This document shows positions 7,903 to 17,906 of a stretch of DNA of 64,000 nucleotides, piece by piece; positions within the stretch are counted from its first letter, which is position 1; each line of letters starts with the position of its first letter. Under the pieces are notes generated by a model. That model had not been told where the DNA came from, made no database searches, and saw only the letters and a program-made list of their open reading frames with translations. This DNA is from Paenibacillus sp. USDA918EY (lineage in GTDB: Bacteria > Bacillota > Bacilli > Paenibacillales > Paenibacillaceae), in contig NZ_WTWY01000013.1 of assembly GCF_009870825.1 (NCBI RefSeq), forward strand, positions 29,263 through 93,262. The letters run 5' to 3'. Position numbers and translations under genes: made by a program.

Positions 7903-8041
7903 GTCGTAGAAAAACCTTCCGGCCAAAGTCCTAAACTTCATCTCTTTTTTAACCGAAAAAGAAGTATAGGTGTGTGTTTTGTGACGGGCTCATAAAACAT
8001 GTCAGGAGAACACGACGCCCGGGAAAGGAAGGATGAGACGA

Positions 8042-11000
8042 ATGAGAAAAAGGCTGTCACTACTGTTGGCCTTCATCTTAACGATCGAGGTGATCTATGG
8101 GGGGCTTGGCGCTAACGCTGCCGTTTCTACCCAAGATTTAACCCCGAAGATTTCGGTCGCTCCGAATGCGTGCAGTACGGAAGGAGTTGGCCTGACGCCG
8201 ATCTTCAATTTGGATTTTAATCAACCCATGAAATTAGTCGTACTCAGCGGTGGGATAACCCGAGTTTATTTACAGGATCTTACCGATCCGAAGGGAAGCA
8301 TGGATAGTCTCCCTGTTCAAGAAGATCCGGCCCAACAAACGCATTTTGAGGTGAGATTCGACAATCAGAAGCGACTGCAATATGGCCATAATTATGCATT
8401 AAAGATGAGTGCGGAGGCTTTTCAGACGGCCGATGGACAAAATACGCCTTCAGAAGAGTTCGCCTATCCATTTAGTACGGTCAAAAAAGCAGTGCAGTCT
8501 TACGAGCCGGCATCAAATGCAACCGGAATCAATCCTGTACAACTGAAGCTCAAAATGAAATTCAACGAAGACATGGCCGCCGGTACGGGTTCTATTCAAG
8601 TCATCAAACAATCGGATAATGCTATCGTAGAGACGATTCCGGCTGCCGGCAACCAGGTGAGCGTCAACGGCTGCGAGGTTGTCATTTCATTGAATCAAAC
8701 GCTTGCGAGCGATACGACTTACTGGGTAAAAATAGACCCGAATGCTTTCACAACCAAAACGGGACTTCCGTTTGAAGGCATAAACAGCCCTGGCGAATGG
8801 TCTTTCAAGACACAAGCGAAGACGGCCATCGCAAGTACATATCCGCGCAACAATGACGTGAACATTCCGGCAGCAACGAAATTTACGATAAACTATAACT
8901 TTCCGGTTATAGCGGGTACCGGTGCCATCGAGCTTCGACGTACGAACGGAGCTTTGATCAAATCCACTTCGGCCAATGATACCTCTATTGTAACGGGAAG
9001 CGGCACTTCCCAGATTACGATTGACCTGAGCAGTTACATAACAGGCAACTCGGGGTATTACGTGACGGTCGCCGACGATGCTTTTACCGATCAGCAGGGC
9101 AACGCCGTCCAAGGGATTACGTCTTCGAATGGCTGGAAATTCACGACGGCTGTCGACAATTCCTCGGTTCTGACCATCACCAACTTCAGTCCATATCATC
9201 AAAGTACGGGCGTTGCCATCGATTCCGATTTGTACTTCACTTTTAACCGGGAAGTGGTACGGGGAACAGGCGAAGTATCGGTGCGCAAGTCCAGCAGCGG
9301 CAAGGAAGTGCCGGTCAATGTCAGCGTAAACGGCCGCGAAGTGCGGGTTCGGCTTCAGTCCGGTTATACATTCGATTATGATTCGACGTATTACGTCACG
9401 ATCGGTAAAAACGCTTTTTACGATGCGCAAAACTACAACAACCAATACGGGGGATTAACATCGAGTTGGACGTTCCAGACGCCGGTAACCGACAAACAGC
9501 CTCCGGTGCTTCAAAGCAGCGAAATGTACAACAACACGACGATCCGGCTGACCTATAACAAACAACTGTATTCGGATACATGGCTGCAAACAAGCAGCTT
9601 CTCCGTGACGGTCAACGACGAGGTCCGAAAAATCAGCAATGTTTCCACGTCTGGAAATAGCGTCTATATTTCGCTGGAAACCGGCGTGGCCGTCGGCCAA
9701 AACGTCAAAGTAAGCTATAGCGGTGGTTCGCGTCCGATTCAGGATCTTTACAAAAATCAGGCGGCAACCTTTTCGGCGCGGGATGTGGTCAACGGCATGG
9801 ACACGGCCCTGCCCAAACCTTCAAGCGGTAATGTGTCGTACAGCAATGTGACCTTATATTTCAATCAGTCGCTTAAATCAGTTTCTTCGTTTGCTTACGA
9901 GCAGTTCACGGTAAAAGCGGATGACACCACGGTAGACATCAAATCGATCAGCCAAAGCGGGCAAACGGTTTATTTGACGCTAAGCAGCCCCGTTTCGGAC
10001 GGTCAGGTGGTAAAAATAAGCTATAAGCCGGGCAACTATCCTCTGCAGGACAGCCGGGGGCAAAACATTAGCGCCTTTACCGACTTTTTCGTCCGCAACT
10101 ATCAGGATACCAAACCGCCGGTGTTCCAAAAGGCCGAAGCCTTGGACAAAAAAGTGACCATGACGTACAACGAACCGTTAAGCACGAGCAATATACCGAT
10201 GAAAAGCCAATTTTCGGTTCTGGTGAATGGGGTTCCGAATTACGTGAGCGCCGTGGAAATTAAAAACAATCAGGTTATTTTGACGCTTGCGACGGCAATA
10301 AACAAGCTTTCCAAAGTTACGGTTTCCTACGTTCCGGGTACGAGCCGCCTGACCGACCTTAATGGCAACTCCGCAGGTTACGTCAATCTGGAGCCTGTCA
10401 AAATCGTTGAAAGCGGCGCGACGAGCGAAGTCAAATCAGTAACGGTGCAGGGGGATATCCTGCAAATTACGTACAATAGAACCCTTTCCCAGTCCAACGT
10501 TTCCTCCGGGCTTTTCCAGGTATACGTGGACGGGTTGATCCGCGGCGTGCTCCAAGCGTTTGTCAGCGGCGATACCGTGTCCCTGAAGTTGAGCAGTCCG
10601 GTAAGCAGCGGCCAAAGGGTTGAAGTAACGTATCTGACCGGGGCTAACGGCATTATAGACAGTTCGGGCAACCGATTGTCGCCATTCGACAAATTGGTGG
10701 CGGGAGAAAACACAGGGGACAAGTCGGACGTCAATCGTCCGGACTATTTGTCGCTGACCGATTTGAAGGATTTCGGTATTTCGGTATTCGTGTTAAACGA
10801 TCAGGCCGCGATTCCTTCGGCGAATATCCAATCCCGGAACAATCAAATGATCAAGCATCTCGTCGTGGATTCGGAAAAGCTTAAAACGACGTACGAGTAT
10901 ATCGTAAACAGCAAATCCATCAGGCATTTGACGTTGATCGACGCTCAGTCGGGATCAAACGGCGTTTCCGCAAGCATTCCGTTAAGCGCTCTGGAGAGCA

Positions 11001-12025
11001 TTTATTCGAAGGATAAAAATGCGGCGATCGCCGTAAAAGCGGGCGAAGCGATGATAGTTCTGCAGCTGAGCAAGCTCAACATGAACGAAATTGCACGGAG
11101 CTTGAACACTTCATCTTCGAACGTTACTTTAAACATCGCGGCCGAAAAACTCACGGGAGACGCAGCCGCCTTCACGAACGGCAAAATAAGCGCATCCGCC
11201 ATTACCAAAATGACCGAGCCATTCGACTTTTATATAACGGCGGTCAGCAACAGCGCTTCCGCTTACTCGGTGGAGGTGCAGGTCGACAGTCAATATTGGA
11301 TCGCGAGCTCCTTGGCCGCCCTCGTCGATAAAATAAGTCTGTTCCAATGGGATGCGGGCGCGGATAAAATGACCTTTGTTCCTTCTCTCATGGAAAACCA
11401 AGGATCGAAAAAAGTTTTCAAGGCGAAAGCGAAAGGAAACCATACGGTCGTCGTTGGCGTTTCGTACAAATATTATAACGACGTCGGCAGCCACTGGGCT
11501 TCCAAAGCGATTAACGCATTATCCGGAAAATTGATCGTTGAGGGCAGAACGAGCTCCAAATTCGAGCCGAATCAAATGATTACCCGTGCCGAGTTTGCGG
11601 AATACGTTGCCAGAGGATTGGGTCTTTCGGGCGATGTGCAAACCTCCCAGCGCTTTTATGACATCACCAATACGAAGGAAAACGCATTTATAGGAGCTGC
11701 GGTAAAAGCAGGAATCATCGTCGGGAACAAAGACGGTTCATTTAAACCGAACAACCCGATTACCCGCGAAGAAATGGCGATCATGATGATGCGGGCCATG
11801 AATTACGCCGGATACCAGGCGACGCTCGCCTATACTCCGGAAACGTATTTAAAGAAGTTCGCCGACTATAAACAGATTCAAGCGAAAGATGCCATCGCCA
11901 AGCTCCTCAAAGAGGGAATCATTCAAGGCGTAAGCGAAAAAGCGTTCCAGCCGAAAGGCAACGCCACTAGAGCTCAGGCCGCCGTGATGCTTCAACGAAT
12001 GTTAGAGAAAATAGAATATATGTAA
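8042..12025 (+). CDS. Giant exported Ig-like/SLH surface protein
   Basis: The 1327-residue wall-anchored protein has a signal peptide (about 1-30). Four Big_5-like Ig modules span roughly 30-485; they share phrases such as 'FxFNxxV..GTGxIxVR' and end in 'WxFxT'. About four copies of a SwmB-type repeat follow (roughly 485-905; starts TDKQPPVLQSSEM and DTKPPVFQKAEAL, with 'VxVSYxxGxxPIQD' inside). A mixed domain comes next, and three SLH units (about 1145-1327) end the protein. ATG 8042 is preferred over ATG 8033 because AAGGAAGG directly abuts 8033 but is well spaced from 8042. Repeats of this type occur in surface and swarming proteins; a role in adhesion or envelope structure is inferred only from architecture. 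Confidence 0.85.
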   Translation: MRKRLSLLLAFILTIEVIYGGLGANAAVSTQDLTPKISVAPNACSTEGVGLTPIFNLDFNQPMKLVVLSGGITRVYLQDLTDPKGSMDSLPVQEDPAQQTHFEVRFDNQKRLQYGHNYALKMSAEAFQTADGQNTPSEEFAYPFSTVKKAVQSYEPASNATGINPVQLKLKMKFNEDMAAGTGSIQVIKQSDNAIVETIPAAGNQVSVNGCEVVISLNQTLASDTTYWVKIDPNAFTTKTGLPFEGINSPGEWSFKTQAKTAIASTYPRNNDVNIPAATKFTINYNFPVIAGTGAIELRRTNGALIKSTSANDTSIVTGSGTSQITIDLSSYITGNSGYYVTVADDAFTDQQGNAVQGITSSNGWKFTTAVDNSSVLTITNFSPYHQSTGVAIDSDLYFTFNREVVRGTGEVSVRKSSSGKEVPVNVSVNGREVRVRLQSGYTFDYDSTYYVTIGKNAFYDAQNYNNQYGGLTSSWTFQTPVTDKQPPVLQSSEMYNNTTIRLTYNKQLYSDTWLQTSSFSVTVNDEVRKISNVSTSGNSVYISLETGVAVGQNVKVSYSGGSRPIQDLYKNQAATFSARDVVNGMDTALPKPSSGNVSYSNVTLYFNQSLKSVSSFAYEQFTVKADDTTVDIKSISQSGQTVYLTLSSPVSDGQVVKISYKPGNYPLQDSRGQNISAFTDFFVRNYQDTKPPVFQKAEALDKKVTMTYNEPLSTSNIPMKSQFSVLVNGVPNYVSAVEIKNNQVILTLATAINKLSKVTVSYVPGTSRLTDLNGNSAGYVNLEPVKIVESGATSEVKSVTVQGDILQITYNRTLSQSNVSSGLFQVYVDGLIRGVLQAFVSGDTVSLKLSSPVSSGQRVEVTYLTGANGIIDSSGNRLSPFDKLVAGENTGDKSDVNRPDYLSLTDLKDFGISVFVLNDQAAIPSANIQSRNNQMIKHLVVDSEKLKTTYEYIVNSKSIRHLTLIDAQSGSNGVSASIPLSALESIYSKDKNAAIAVKAGEAMIVLQLSKLNMNEIARSLNTSSSNVTLNIAAEKLTGDAAAFTNGKISASAITKMTEPFDFYITAVSNSASAYSVEVQVDSQYWIASSLAALVDKISLFQWDAGADKMTFVPSLMENQGSKKVFKAKAKGNHTVVVGVSYKYYNDVGSHWASKAINALSGKLIVEGRTSSKFEPNQMITRAEFAEYVARGLGLSGDVQTSQRFYDITNTKENAFIGAAVKAGIIVGNKDGSFKPNNPITREEMAIMMMRAMNYAGYQATLAYTPETYLKKFADYKQIQAKDAIAKLLKEGIIQGVSEKAFQPKGNATRAQAAVMLQRMLEKIEYM

Positions 12026-12031
12026 GCTCGT

Positions 12032-12071
12032 AGCCTGGCGCTCTCTTTTGCAGGGGGCCGGGCTTTTTTTC
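12032..12071 (+). terminator. Rho-independent terminator
   Basis: AGCCTGGC pairs with GCCGGGCT (one G-T pair), followed by seven T residues. Confidence 0.85.
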
Positions 12072-12111
12072 TCCCATTTCTATCGATTTCGCTAAAAAAA
12101 GCGGATTTTTC

Positions 12112-12139
12112 CGTAACTTTTCAGGTTTAAAACAGTCTA
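12112..12139 (+). promoter_or_regulatory. ECF-like promoter of the glycosidase gene
   Basis: CGTAAC, 16 bp, then AGTCTA keep the AAC / GTCTA core and exact spacing of the element at 1752-1779. Two hairpins follow in the leader (AGATTA/TAATCT, and AAACTC/GAGTTT at 12174-12193). Confidence 0.4.
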
Positions 12140-12315
12140 TTAAATAGGACAGAGGTTACAGATTAGTAATCTCTTAAACTCATGCGAGTTTTAAATCCAG
12201 GGCAACGACGATTGGTGATGGAACTTTTTACTAGCGAATGACGTCAGTATATTATTAGGTTCATTCTTGTTTCCGGGGATGGAACGTGTTTGAAAAGATG
12301 GGAGAGTAGCGCTTC

Positions 12316-15027
12316 ATGAAAAGAACCAGAGAGAAAAGCAAAAGCAAGCAGGGGATGGCCGCAAGCAAAAAATGGATGGTCGTATCGCTGGCGGGGCTGC
12401 TTTTTATCGCGCCAGTCGTCGGGAGCGGAGTGCCGCTGAACGGACATTCCATTTCATCGATCGCAAGCGCGGCTTCGGCATCGGTCGTCAAGCTGGATGA
12501 ATCACCGGTCACGTCCGGGGCGATGTTGACGAAATACAAATTTACGACGACCCGCTCCGGGAAGCAGGCGACGGCACTTGCGGACGTCATCCGGGTTGAT
12601 CTGCAAAACCCTTACGTGAAGATCGACGTCATGAACGGCAAAGCCGGCCAGTTTACGACAAAACAAAGCACCGGCGGCATGGCCAAAGAAAACGGCGCGG
12701 TTGCGGCGGTAAACGGAGACTATTTCAACACGACGGCGGATGGCGCGCCGATCGGCGGGCAAGTAACAAACGGCGTGCTTTTGTCGACGCCGTCGGACAT
12801 TAAAGGGATGTATTCCTTTGCGGTAACAACCGATGGCAAACCGATCATCGACGAGTTTGCTTTCAGCGGGACCGTTACGGCGGAGGATGGCTCCGCTTTC
12901 CCGCTCGCGGGCATCAACAAAACCTCGTACAATCCCGAAAGTAGCGGCCAGACGTACAGCCATGTCGACGCCATGTACATTTACACCAGCGCATGGAAAT
13001 CGACGGAACGTCCGAAAAACAGCGCGACGACGCCGGTTGAGGTGCTGGTGCAAAACGGCGTCATTACCCAAATTTCCGATGTTGGCGGCTTCACGGGCAT
13101 GTCGGTGCCTCAGGACGGATATATTTTGCGGACGCACGGCAAGGCGGCGGAGTTCGTTAAAAATCATCTGGCCGTCGGTCAGACGCTTAAAACGAGCTAC
13201 ATGCTGAATTCGAAGACGATGGGGCAGTCGGTGGATCCGGCTAATCTGCAGATGATGATCGGCGGGCATACCATTTTGGTGAATAACGGCAAAGCGACGT
13301 CTTATTCCCGCGACGTTTCCAGCATCGGCGGATACCGGGCGCGGACGGCTCTCGGTTATTCGAAGGACGAACGTTACGCCTACATTGTAACGGTAGAGAA
13401 AAACGACAACAGCTCCGGCATGTCGCTTGGAGAACTGCAATCGTTTATGGTGGATATCGGTGTATGGAAAGGCATGAATCTTGACGGAGGAGGTTCGACG
13501 ACGCTTGTCAGCCGACCGCTCGGAGATAACGATGCCACGCTGACTTTCAATACAGAATACGGTACGGAGCAGCGCAGCGTTGTAAACGGTCTGGGCGTAT
13601 TTTCCGAGGCGCCAAAGGGCGAGTTGAAGGGATTGAAGGTCAGCGGCTCATCGGCCATTCTCATCGGTCAGCAGGCGTCGTTTAAATTGAAGGGTTACGA
13701 TACCTACTACAATCCGGTGGATACTTCCGGCCTTACGCCAACATTGAAATCCAGCAACGGCAATATTAAAGTAAGCGGACAAACCGTTACCGGGGTGAAA
13801 CCGGGAACCTCGACCATTACCGCCGTCAGCGGCAAAGCAAGCGCAAGCATGGAGGTTAAAGTTCTTGGAGCCGATGATTTGACCGAGCTCAATGCAGGAT
13901 CCCAGACGGGACAGCTGAAAGCAGGCAGTACGGTGTCCGTGCCGGTTACGGCCGTCACGAAGGACGGGCAGAAGATCGATGTGCCTGAAAGCGCGCTGAA
14001 GTGGGAATTCATCGGTTTTAAAGGCAGCGTGCAAAATGGCAAGCTGACCGTTGCATCCGTGGATCCGAACGTCAAAGTCGGATATGCGATCGCCCGTTAT
14101 AACGGATTCAGCACGGCGGTGATCCTGTCGGCTGCCGGCGAGGACATGTGGGAAAACTTCGAAAATGTCTCCTATCCGGTCCAGTTTACGAGCAACAACC
14201 CGCAAGTGAGCGGCACGGCTGCCGTAACGCAAGGAACGGGAGACCGCGCCAAATCCAAGGTTCTGCAGCTGACATACGACATGACGGCGGGAACAGGCAA
14301 AATGTACGCATACGCGGAACTGAACGGCACAGCCGGCAAAACGATTGCGGCGCCGGCCACACGGATGTCGATCGATATGATGGGAGATCACAGCCTGAAC
14401 TGGGCTCGAGCCGAGCTGAAAGACAATAACGGTCAAACCGTCTATGTGGATCTGGCCAAGACGATCGATTGGGACGGCTGGAAAACGCTCGACATCGATT
14501 TAAGCGATAAAGGTATTGCTTTCCCTGCCCAACTCAAACGCATTTACGTCGTGAACGTGGAAGAGGGTCAGGACGAACGGGCAAAAACAGGCACGGTCGC
14601 ATTCGACAACATCCAATTTACGATGCCTTCGCTCTCAAGCGATGCCGGCCTGCCTACCGGAAAAGTCATGATGACGATCGGCCAAAAGTCCTTCACATCG
14701 AACGGACAGTCGAAAACGATGGAAGCTGCTCCTGTCATGAAAGGCAGCAGCACCTATATTCCTATCAAATACGTGCTTGATACGTTCGGAGGCCAGGCAA
14801 CATGGGATGCCGCCAATCAAAGAATCACCGTGACCCGTGGTGGAAAGGTCATGGATTTGACGGTAGGAAACACGGATTTTATCCTAAACGGAAAGCGCAA
14901 AGGCGCAAGCGTTGCTCCATATATTAATAGTGGTCGTACTTTAGTCCCACTTCGTCTCGTATCCGAGCAATTAGGATTAAATGTAAAATGGGAACAAAAC
15001 ACGAAGACCGTCACCATCGAATCATGA
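12316..15027 (+). CDS. Exported phosphodiester glycosidase-family protein with copper-amine-oxidase-N domain
   Basis: The 903 residues start with a basic region and a hydrophobic export segment (about 20-37). The catalytic-type domain (about 110-430) belongs to the NAGPA family, related to the enzyme that uncovers phosphodiester-linked GlcNAc. It has the hallmark MNLDGGGSTTLV near 386-397 and AAVNGDYFN near 133. A Big_2-like Ig module (about 435-515) and a carbohydrate-binding-like beta domain (about 610-770) follow. The C-terminus (about 790-903) is a Cu_amine_oxidN1 module (PIKYVLDTFGG, TLVPLRLVSEQLG), a non-catalytic wall or stalk domain. The substrate is probably a cell-wall glycopolymer, which is inference. 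An ECF-like promoter lies upstream and degS follows. Confidence 0.85.
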   Translation: MKRTREKSKSKQGMAASKKWMVVSLAGLLFIAPVVGSGVPLNGHSISSIASAASASVVKLDESPVTSGAMLTKYKFTTTRSGKQATALADVIRVDLQNPYVKIDVMNGKAGQFTTKQSTGGMAKENGAVAAVNGDYFNTTADGAPIGGQVTNGVLLSTPSDIKGMYSFAVTTDGKPIIDEFAFSGTVTAEDGSAFPLAGINKTSYNPESSGQTYSHVDAMYIYTSAWKSTERPKNSATTPVEVLVQNGVITQISDVGGFTGMSVPQDGYILRTHGKAAEFVKNHLAVGQTLKTSYMLNSKTMGQSVDPANLQMMIGGHTILVNNGKATSYSRDVSSIGGYRARTALGYSKDERYAYIVTVEKNDNSSGMSLGELQSFMVDIGVWKGMNLDGGGSTTLVSRPLGDNDATLTFNTEYGTEQRSVVNGLGVFSEAPKGELKGLKVSGSSAILIGQQASFKLKGYDTYYNPVDTSGLTPTLKSSNGNIKVSGQTVTGVKPGTSTITAVSGKASASMEVKVLGADDLTELNAGSQTGQLKAGSTVSVPVTAVTKDGQKIDVPESALKWEFIGFKGSVQNGKLTVASVDPNVKVGYAIARYNGFSTAVILSAAGEDMWENFENVSYPVQFTSNNPQVSGTAAVTQGTGDRAKSKVLQLTYDMTAGTGKMYAYAELNGTAGKTIAAPATRMSIDMMGDHSLNWARAELKDNNGQTVYVDLAKTIDWDGWKTLDIDLSDKGIAFPAQLKRIYVVNVEEGQDERAKTGTVAFDNIQFTMPSLSSDAGLPTGKVMMTIGQKSFTSNGQSKTMEAAPVMKGSSTYIPIKYVLDTFGGQATWDAANQRITVTRGGKVMDLTVGNTDFILNGKRKGASVAPYINSGRTLVPLRLVSEQLGLNVKWEQNTKTVTIES

Positions 15028-15173
15028 TATGGTATGATATGTATAGAAATGAACTAATGAAAACGGATCACAGGAGTCAGTCCCTTGCGATATATAAGTT
15101 ACTGTGTACGCCCGGACGGACTCGTAGCTCATTCTATATAGAACTGTAATGGTAAGAAATGGAGTAGAAATAC

Positions 15174-16328
15174 GTGGATTTTCAAGCCGATGCGATAGAC
15201 CGCGTCATTAAGAACGCCATTCAGGTGATGGAAAACAGCAAGTATCAGATGTTTGAGATTCTGGAGGCGGCCCGGGACGAGCTTGCCTCATTGAATCAGG
15301 AGCTGCAATATGTGATGAAGGAAACGATCGAAACGCTGCAAAAGGTGGATCAGCTGGAGCTGAACTACAAGCGTTCGCGCATCCGGCTGACGGAAGTCAG
15401 CCGGGACTTCGTCCGCTACAAAGAGGATGACATCAGGCAGGCGTACGAGAAAGCTACGCAGCTGCAGCTCGATGTAATGATTTATCGCGAGAAGGAAATG
15501 TACCTGAAGGCAAGACGCGATGAATTGCAAAAAAGAGTCCGAAATGTTGAAAACTCTGTTGAACGTGCTGAATCCATCGGATCACAAATGGGTGTGGTAC
15601 TGGAGTACTTGTCAGGCGAACTGGGACAGGTGACTCGGATTATCGAAACGGCGAAAAACCGTCAGCTGATCGGTCTGAAAATCATACTGGCTCAGGAAGA
15701 GGAACGCAAACGAATTGCCCGCGAAATCCATGACGGCCCGGCACAGCTGCTTGCCAATCTGGTTCTTCGCACGGAAATTGTGGAAAGAATGCTGATGAAG
15801 CAGGAATTTAAGATGGTGCAGGACGAAATATTAGATTTGAAGGGACAAGTGCGCTCCAGCCTGGAAGAAATGCGGAAGGTGATATTCAACCTCAGGCCGA
15901 TGGCCCTTGATGACTTGGGTCTGATCCCGACGCTCCGGAAATACGTACACGATTACGAGGAAAAAACGAAAATCCGTACGATCTTCGAAACGCGGGGCAA
16001 AGAACACCGTCTGTCTTCCGCCATGGAAGCGGCCATATACCGCTTGGTGCAGGAAGCTCTCAGCAATGCGGCCAAGCATGCCTACCCTACTTATGTTTTA
16101 GTCGAAATTACATACCAGGCCCAGATGGTGAAAATCGTTGTCCAGGATAACGGGCTCGGTTTCAAGGTGGAACTTCTGGAACAGAAGTCCAAGGATCATT
16201 TCGGGCTGATCGGGATGCGTGAGAGAGTAGAGCTACTTGAAGGAAGAATGGAACTTGAATCCGCAGAGAACCAGGGTACAAAGATCGTAATCCATATCCC
16301 AACGAACGTGGAGAAGGGAAAGGAGTAA
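15174..16328 (+). CDS. degS: Sensor histidine kinase DegS
   Basis: This cytoplasmic kinase phosphorylates DegU to set the balance of motility, competence, exoenzymes and biofilm. Residues 1-165 are the coiled-coil DegS sensor region. The HisKA_3 H-box (IAREIHDGPAQLL) puts the phospho-accepting His at 186, close to His189 of the B. subtilis protein. The ATPase domain has the N-box (EALSNAAKHA) and G-boxes (DNGLGF, GLIGMRERV). There is no membrane segment, as expected. The start is a GTG with a modest GGAG site. degU follows 4 bases after the stop, so the pair is one transcription unit. Length (384) equals the family norm. Confidence 0.95.
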   Translation: MDFQADAIDRVIKNAIQVMENSKYQMFEILEAARDELASLNQELQYVMKETIETLQKVDQLELNYKRSRIRLTEVSRDFVRYKEDDIRQAYEKATQLQLDVMIYREKEMYLKARRDELQKRVRNVENSVERAESIGSQMGVVLEYLSGELGQVTRIIETAKNRQLIGLKIILAQEEERKRIAREIHDGPAQLLANLVLRTEIVERMLMKQEFKMVQDEILDLKGQVRSSLEEMRKVIFNLRPMALDDLGLIPTLRKYVHDYEEKTKIRTIFETRGKEHRLSSAMEAAIYRLVQEALSNAAKHAYPTYVLVEITYQAQMVKIVVQDNGLGFKVELLEQKSKDHFGLIGMRERVELLEGRMELESAENQGTKIVIHIPTNVEKGKE

Positions 16329-16332
16329 CAGG

Positions 16333-17055
16333 ATGGAAAACAAGGATTCTGGCAAAACAACCATTAAAGTCCTCTTGGCTGACGATCATCAATTGTTTCG
16401 CGAGGGTCTGAAGCGCATTTTGAACATGGAGGATGACATTGAAGTCATCGGAGAATGCGGTGACGGCATTCAAGTATTGGAATTTTGCAACGAAGAAAAA
16501 CCGGATATCGTGCTCATGGATATCAACATGCCGGTCGAAAACGGCGTAGAGGCAACCGAGAAGCTGCGCGAGCTGTTTCCGGACGTGAAGGTAATCATTC
16601 TGTCCATTCATGATGACGAAAGTTATGTATTCGAAACGCTTCGCAAAGGTGCCAATGGCTACCTGTTGAAGGACATGGAGGCGGAGTCGCTGATCAACGC
16701 GATTCGTTCGGTACAGGAAGGATATGCCTTTATCCATCCGAAGGTCACCGGCAAATTGATTCAGCAGCTGCGCCGCATGACCTTCCTGAACGAAACGGGG
16801 GCCATGGCGGAAAGCGGCGTCCGGGAAGCGGGAGTTAAATTCGTCGCTGGAGAAAATAATCCGTTAACCCGCCGCGAAGCCGAGGTTTTACGTTTGATGG
16901 CCGAAGGCAAGAGCAACAAAATGATCGGGGAATATCTCTTCATTAGCGAAAAAACGGTCAAAAACCATGTCAGCAGCATTTTGCAGAAGATGGAAGTCGA
17001 CGACCGTACGCAGGCCGTTATCAACTCGATCAAATACGGCTGGGTTACGCTTTAA
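16333..17055 (+). CDS. degU: Response regulator DegU
   Basis: This is a NarL/FixJ-family regulator. The receiver domain (about 10-125) has the acidic pair at 17-18 (ADDH) and phospho-acceptor Asp 63 (VLMDINMP). The C-terminal LuxR-type helix-turn-helix (about 170-235) reads LTRREAEVLRLMAEGKSNK then EKTVKNHVSSILQKM. In Bacillus, DegU and DegU-P direct flagellar genes, competence and secreted enzymes, which fits the neighbouring comF and flagellar genes here. The start has AAGGAGT 5 bases upstream and sits 4 bases after degS. Its 240 residues exceed B. subtilis DegU (229) slightly, because of a linker around residues 150-170. Confidence 0.95.
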   Translation: MENKDSGKTTIKVLLADDHQLFREGLKRILNMEDDIEVIGECGDGIQVLEFCNEEKPDIVLMDINMPVENGVEATEKLRELFPDVKVIILSIHDDESYVFETLRKGANGYLLKDMEAESLINAIRSVQEGYAFIHPKVTGKLIQQLRRMTFLNETGAMAESGVREAGVKFVAGENNPLTRREAEVLRLMAEGKSNKMIGEYLFISEKTVKNHVSSILQKMEVDDRTQAVINSIKYGWVTL

Positions 17056-17228
17056 TAAAACGATGGGGCTTTGGAACATTTCGTTCCAGCTGCCAATGAT
17101 TGTGAAAATTTCCACGGGATATAGGCGATGGACGTGACCATATAAAAGGGTGCGGGCTTATGATACGCTTTCATTCACCGACCTGATTCGATTAGCATAT
17201 ATTGTTGGTATCAGGGAGGTGAGTCAGC

Positions 17229-17612
17229 ATGTTGACCTCGTTATTGTCCATCCTTCTGGTGTATGCCGCAGCGGTTGCGGCGGTTCATGCCTATCATGCC
17301 TGGCAAAAGCGCCGGGACCGGCGCCACATTCATTATCTGTTGATCACGTCCAACCATGAACGCCAGATCGAATGGTATGTCCGAGCTTTGGGATTGTATG
17401 CCTGGGTGACGGGCATCAGAATTCAGCTAACGGTGCTGGATCTCGATTCAGACGATGCGACGCTTGGCATCGTGCGGCGACTTGAGGGGCTTGCGGGCAT
17501 CGATTTGTCCGTGACGACCGATGATTCGGTCTTGAGCCGTGCTGGCGATTCGGATGCAACCATCATTGATTTGCGAAATCCGCATGAAGCGAGGCAGATT
17601 CCTTATGTATAG
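17229..17612 (+). CDS. Conserved small membrane-anchored protein of unknown function
   Basis: The 127 residues have one N-terminal membrane segment (about 1-20, LTSLLSILLVYAAAVAAVHA). A basic stretch (WQKRRDRRH) keeps the C-terminal domain inside. The soluble part alternates beta strands and helices (HYLLITSNHERQIEW, LTVLDLDSDDAT) and looks like a small Rossmann-like alpha/beta fold, but no nucleotide motif is visible. A strong AGGGAGGTGAG site precedes ATG 17229. It lies between degU and comFA with its own terminator. I recognise no named family. Confidence 0.7.
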   Translation: MLTSLLSILLVYAAAVAAVHAYHAWQKRRDRRHIHYLLITSNHERQIEWYVRALGLYAWVTGIRIQLTVLDLDSDDATLGIVRRLEGLAGIDLSVTTDDSVLSRAGDSDATIIDLRNPHEARQIPYV

Positions 17613-17654
17613 GACCGCGCCTGCGCATGGCGGCATATGGAGTATTTCGATGTG

Positions 17655-17698
17655 AAGCACACTTCTTTACGGGAAACCGTTCAGGGGTGTGCTTTTTT
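17655..17698 (+). terminator. Rho-independent terminator
   Basis: AAGCACAC pairs with GTGTGCTT, with a nested ACGG/CCGT helix, followed by a T-run. Confidence 0.9.
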
Positions 17699-17906
17699 GT
17701 TTGAATGGGATACGGCGTTCCATGATCTAGACGGTCAAGGTTGCTTAAAAGTTGCCGGTTGGTTGGATGTGGCAAGCCTGATTTTAATAGCGCCTAGCAG
17801 AAGCGCTTTTATCTTATGCGAGTACTTTATCCGGCGTAGAGCATGGACAAGCATCATGGTGAAAAGTAACCCACGATGGGAATCTACTTGAAGGAGGTTC
17901 TTTTGC

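Noticed and set aside
7795..7995. 66-codon frame behind metK
   Set aside because: It runs through the metK terminator and has no ribosome site or recognisable product.
17637..17891. 84-codon frame between the small membrane protein and comFA
   Set aside because: It contains a strong terminator hairpin and lacks a start signal.
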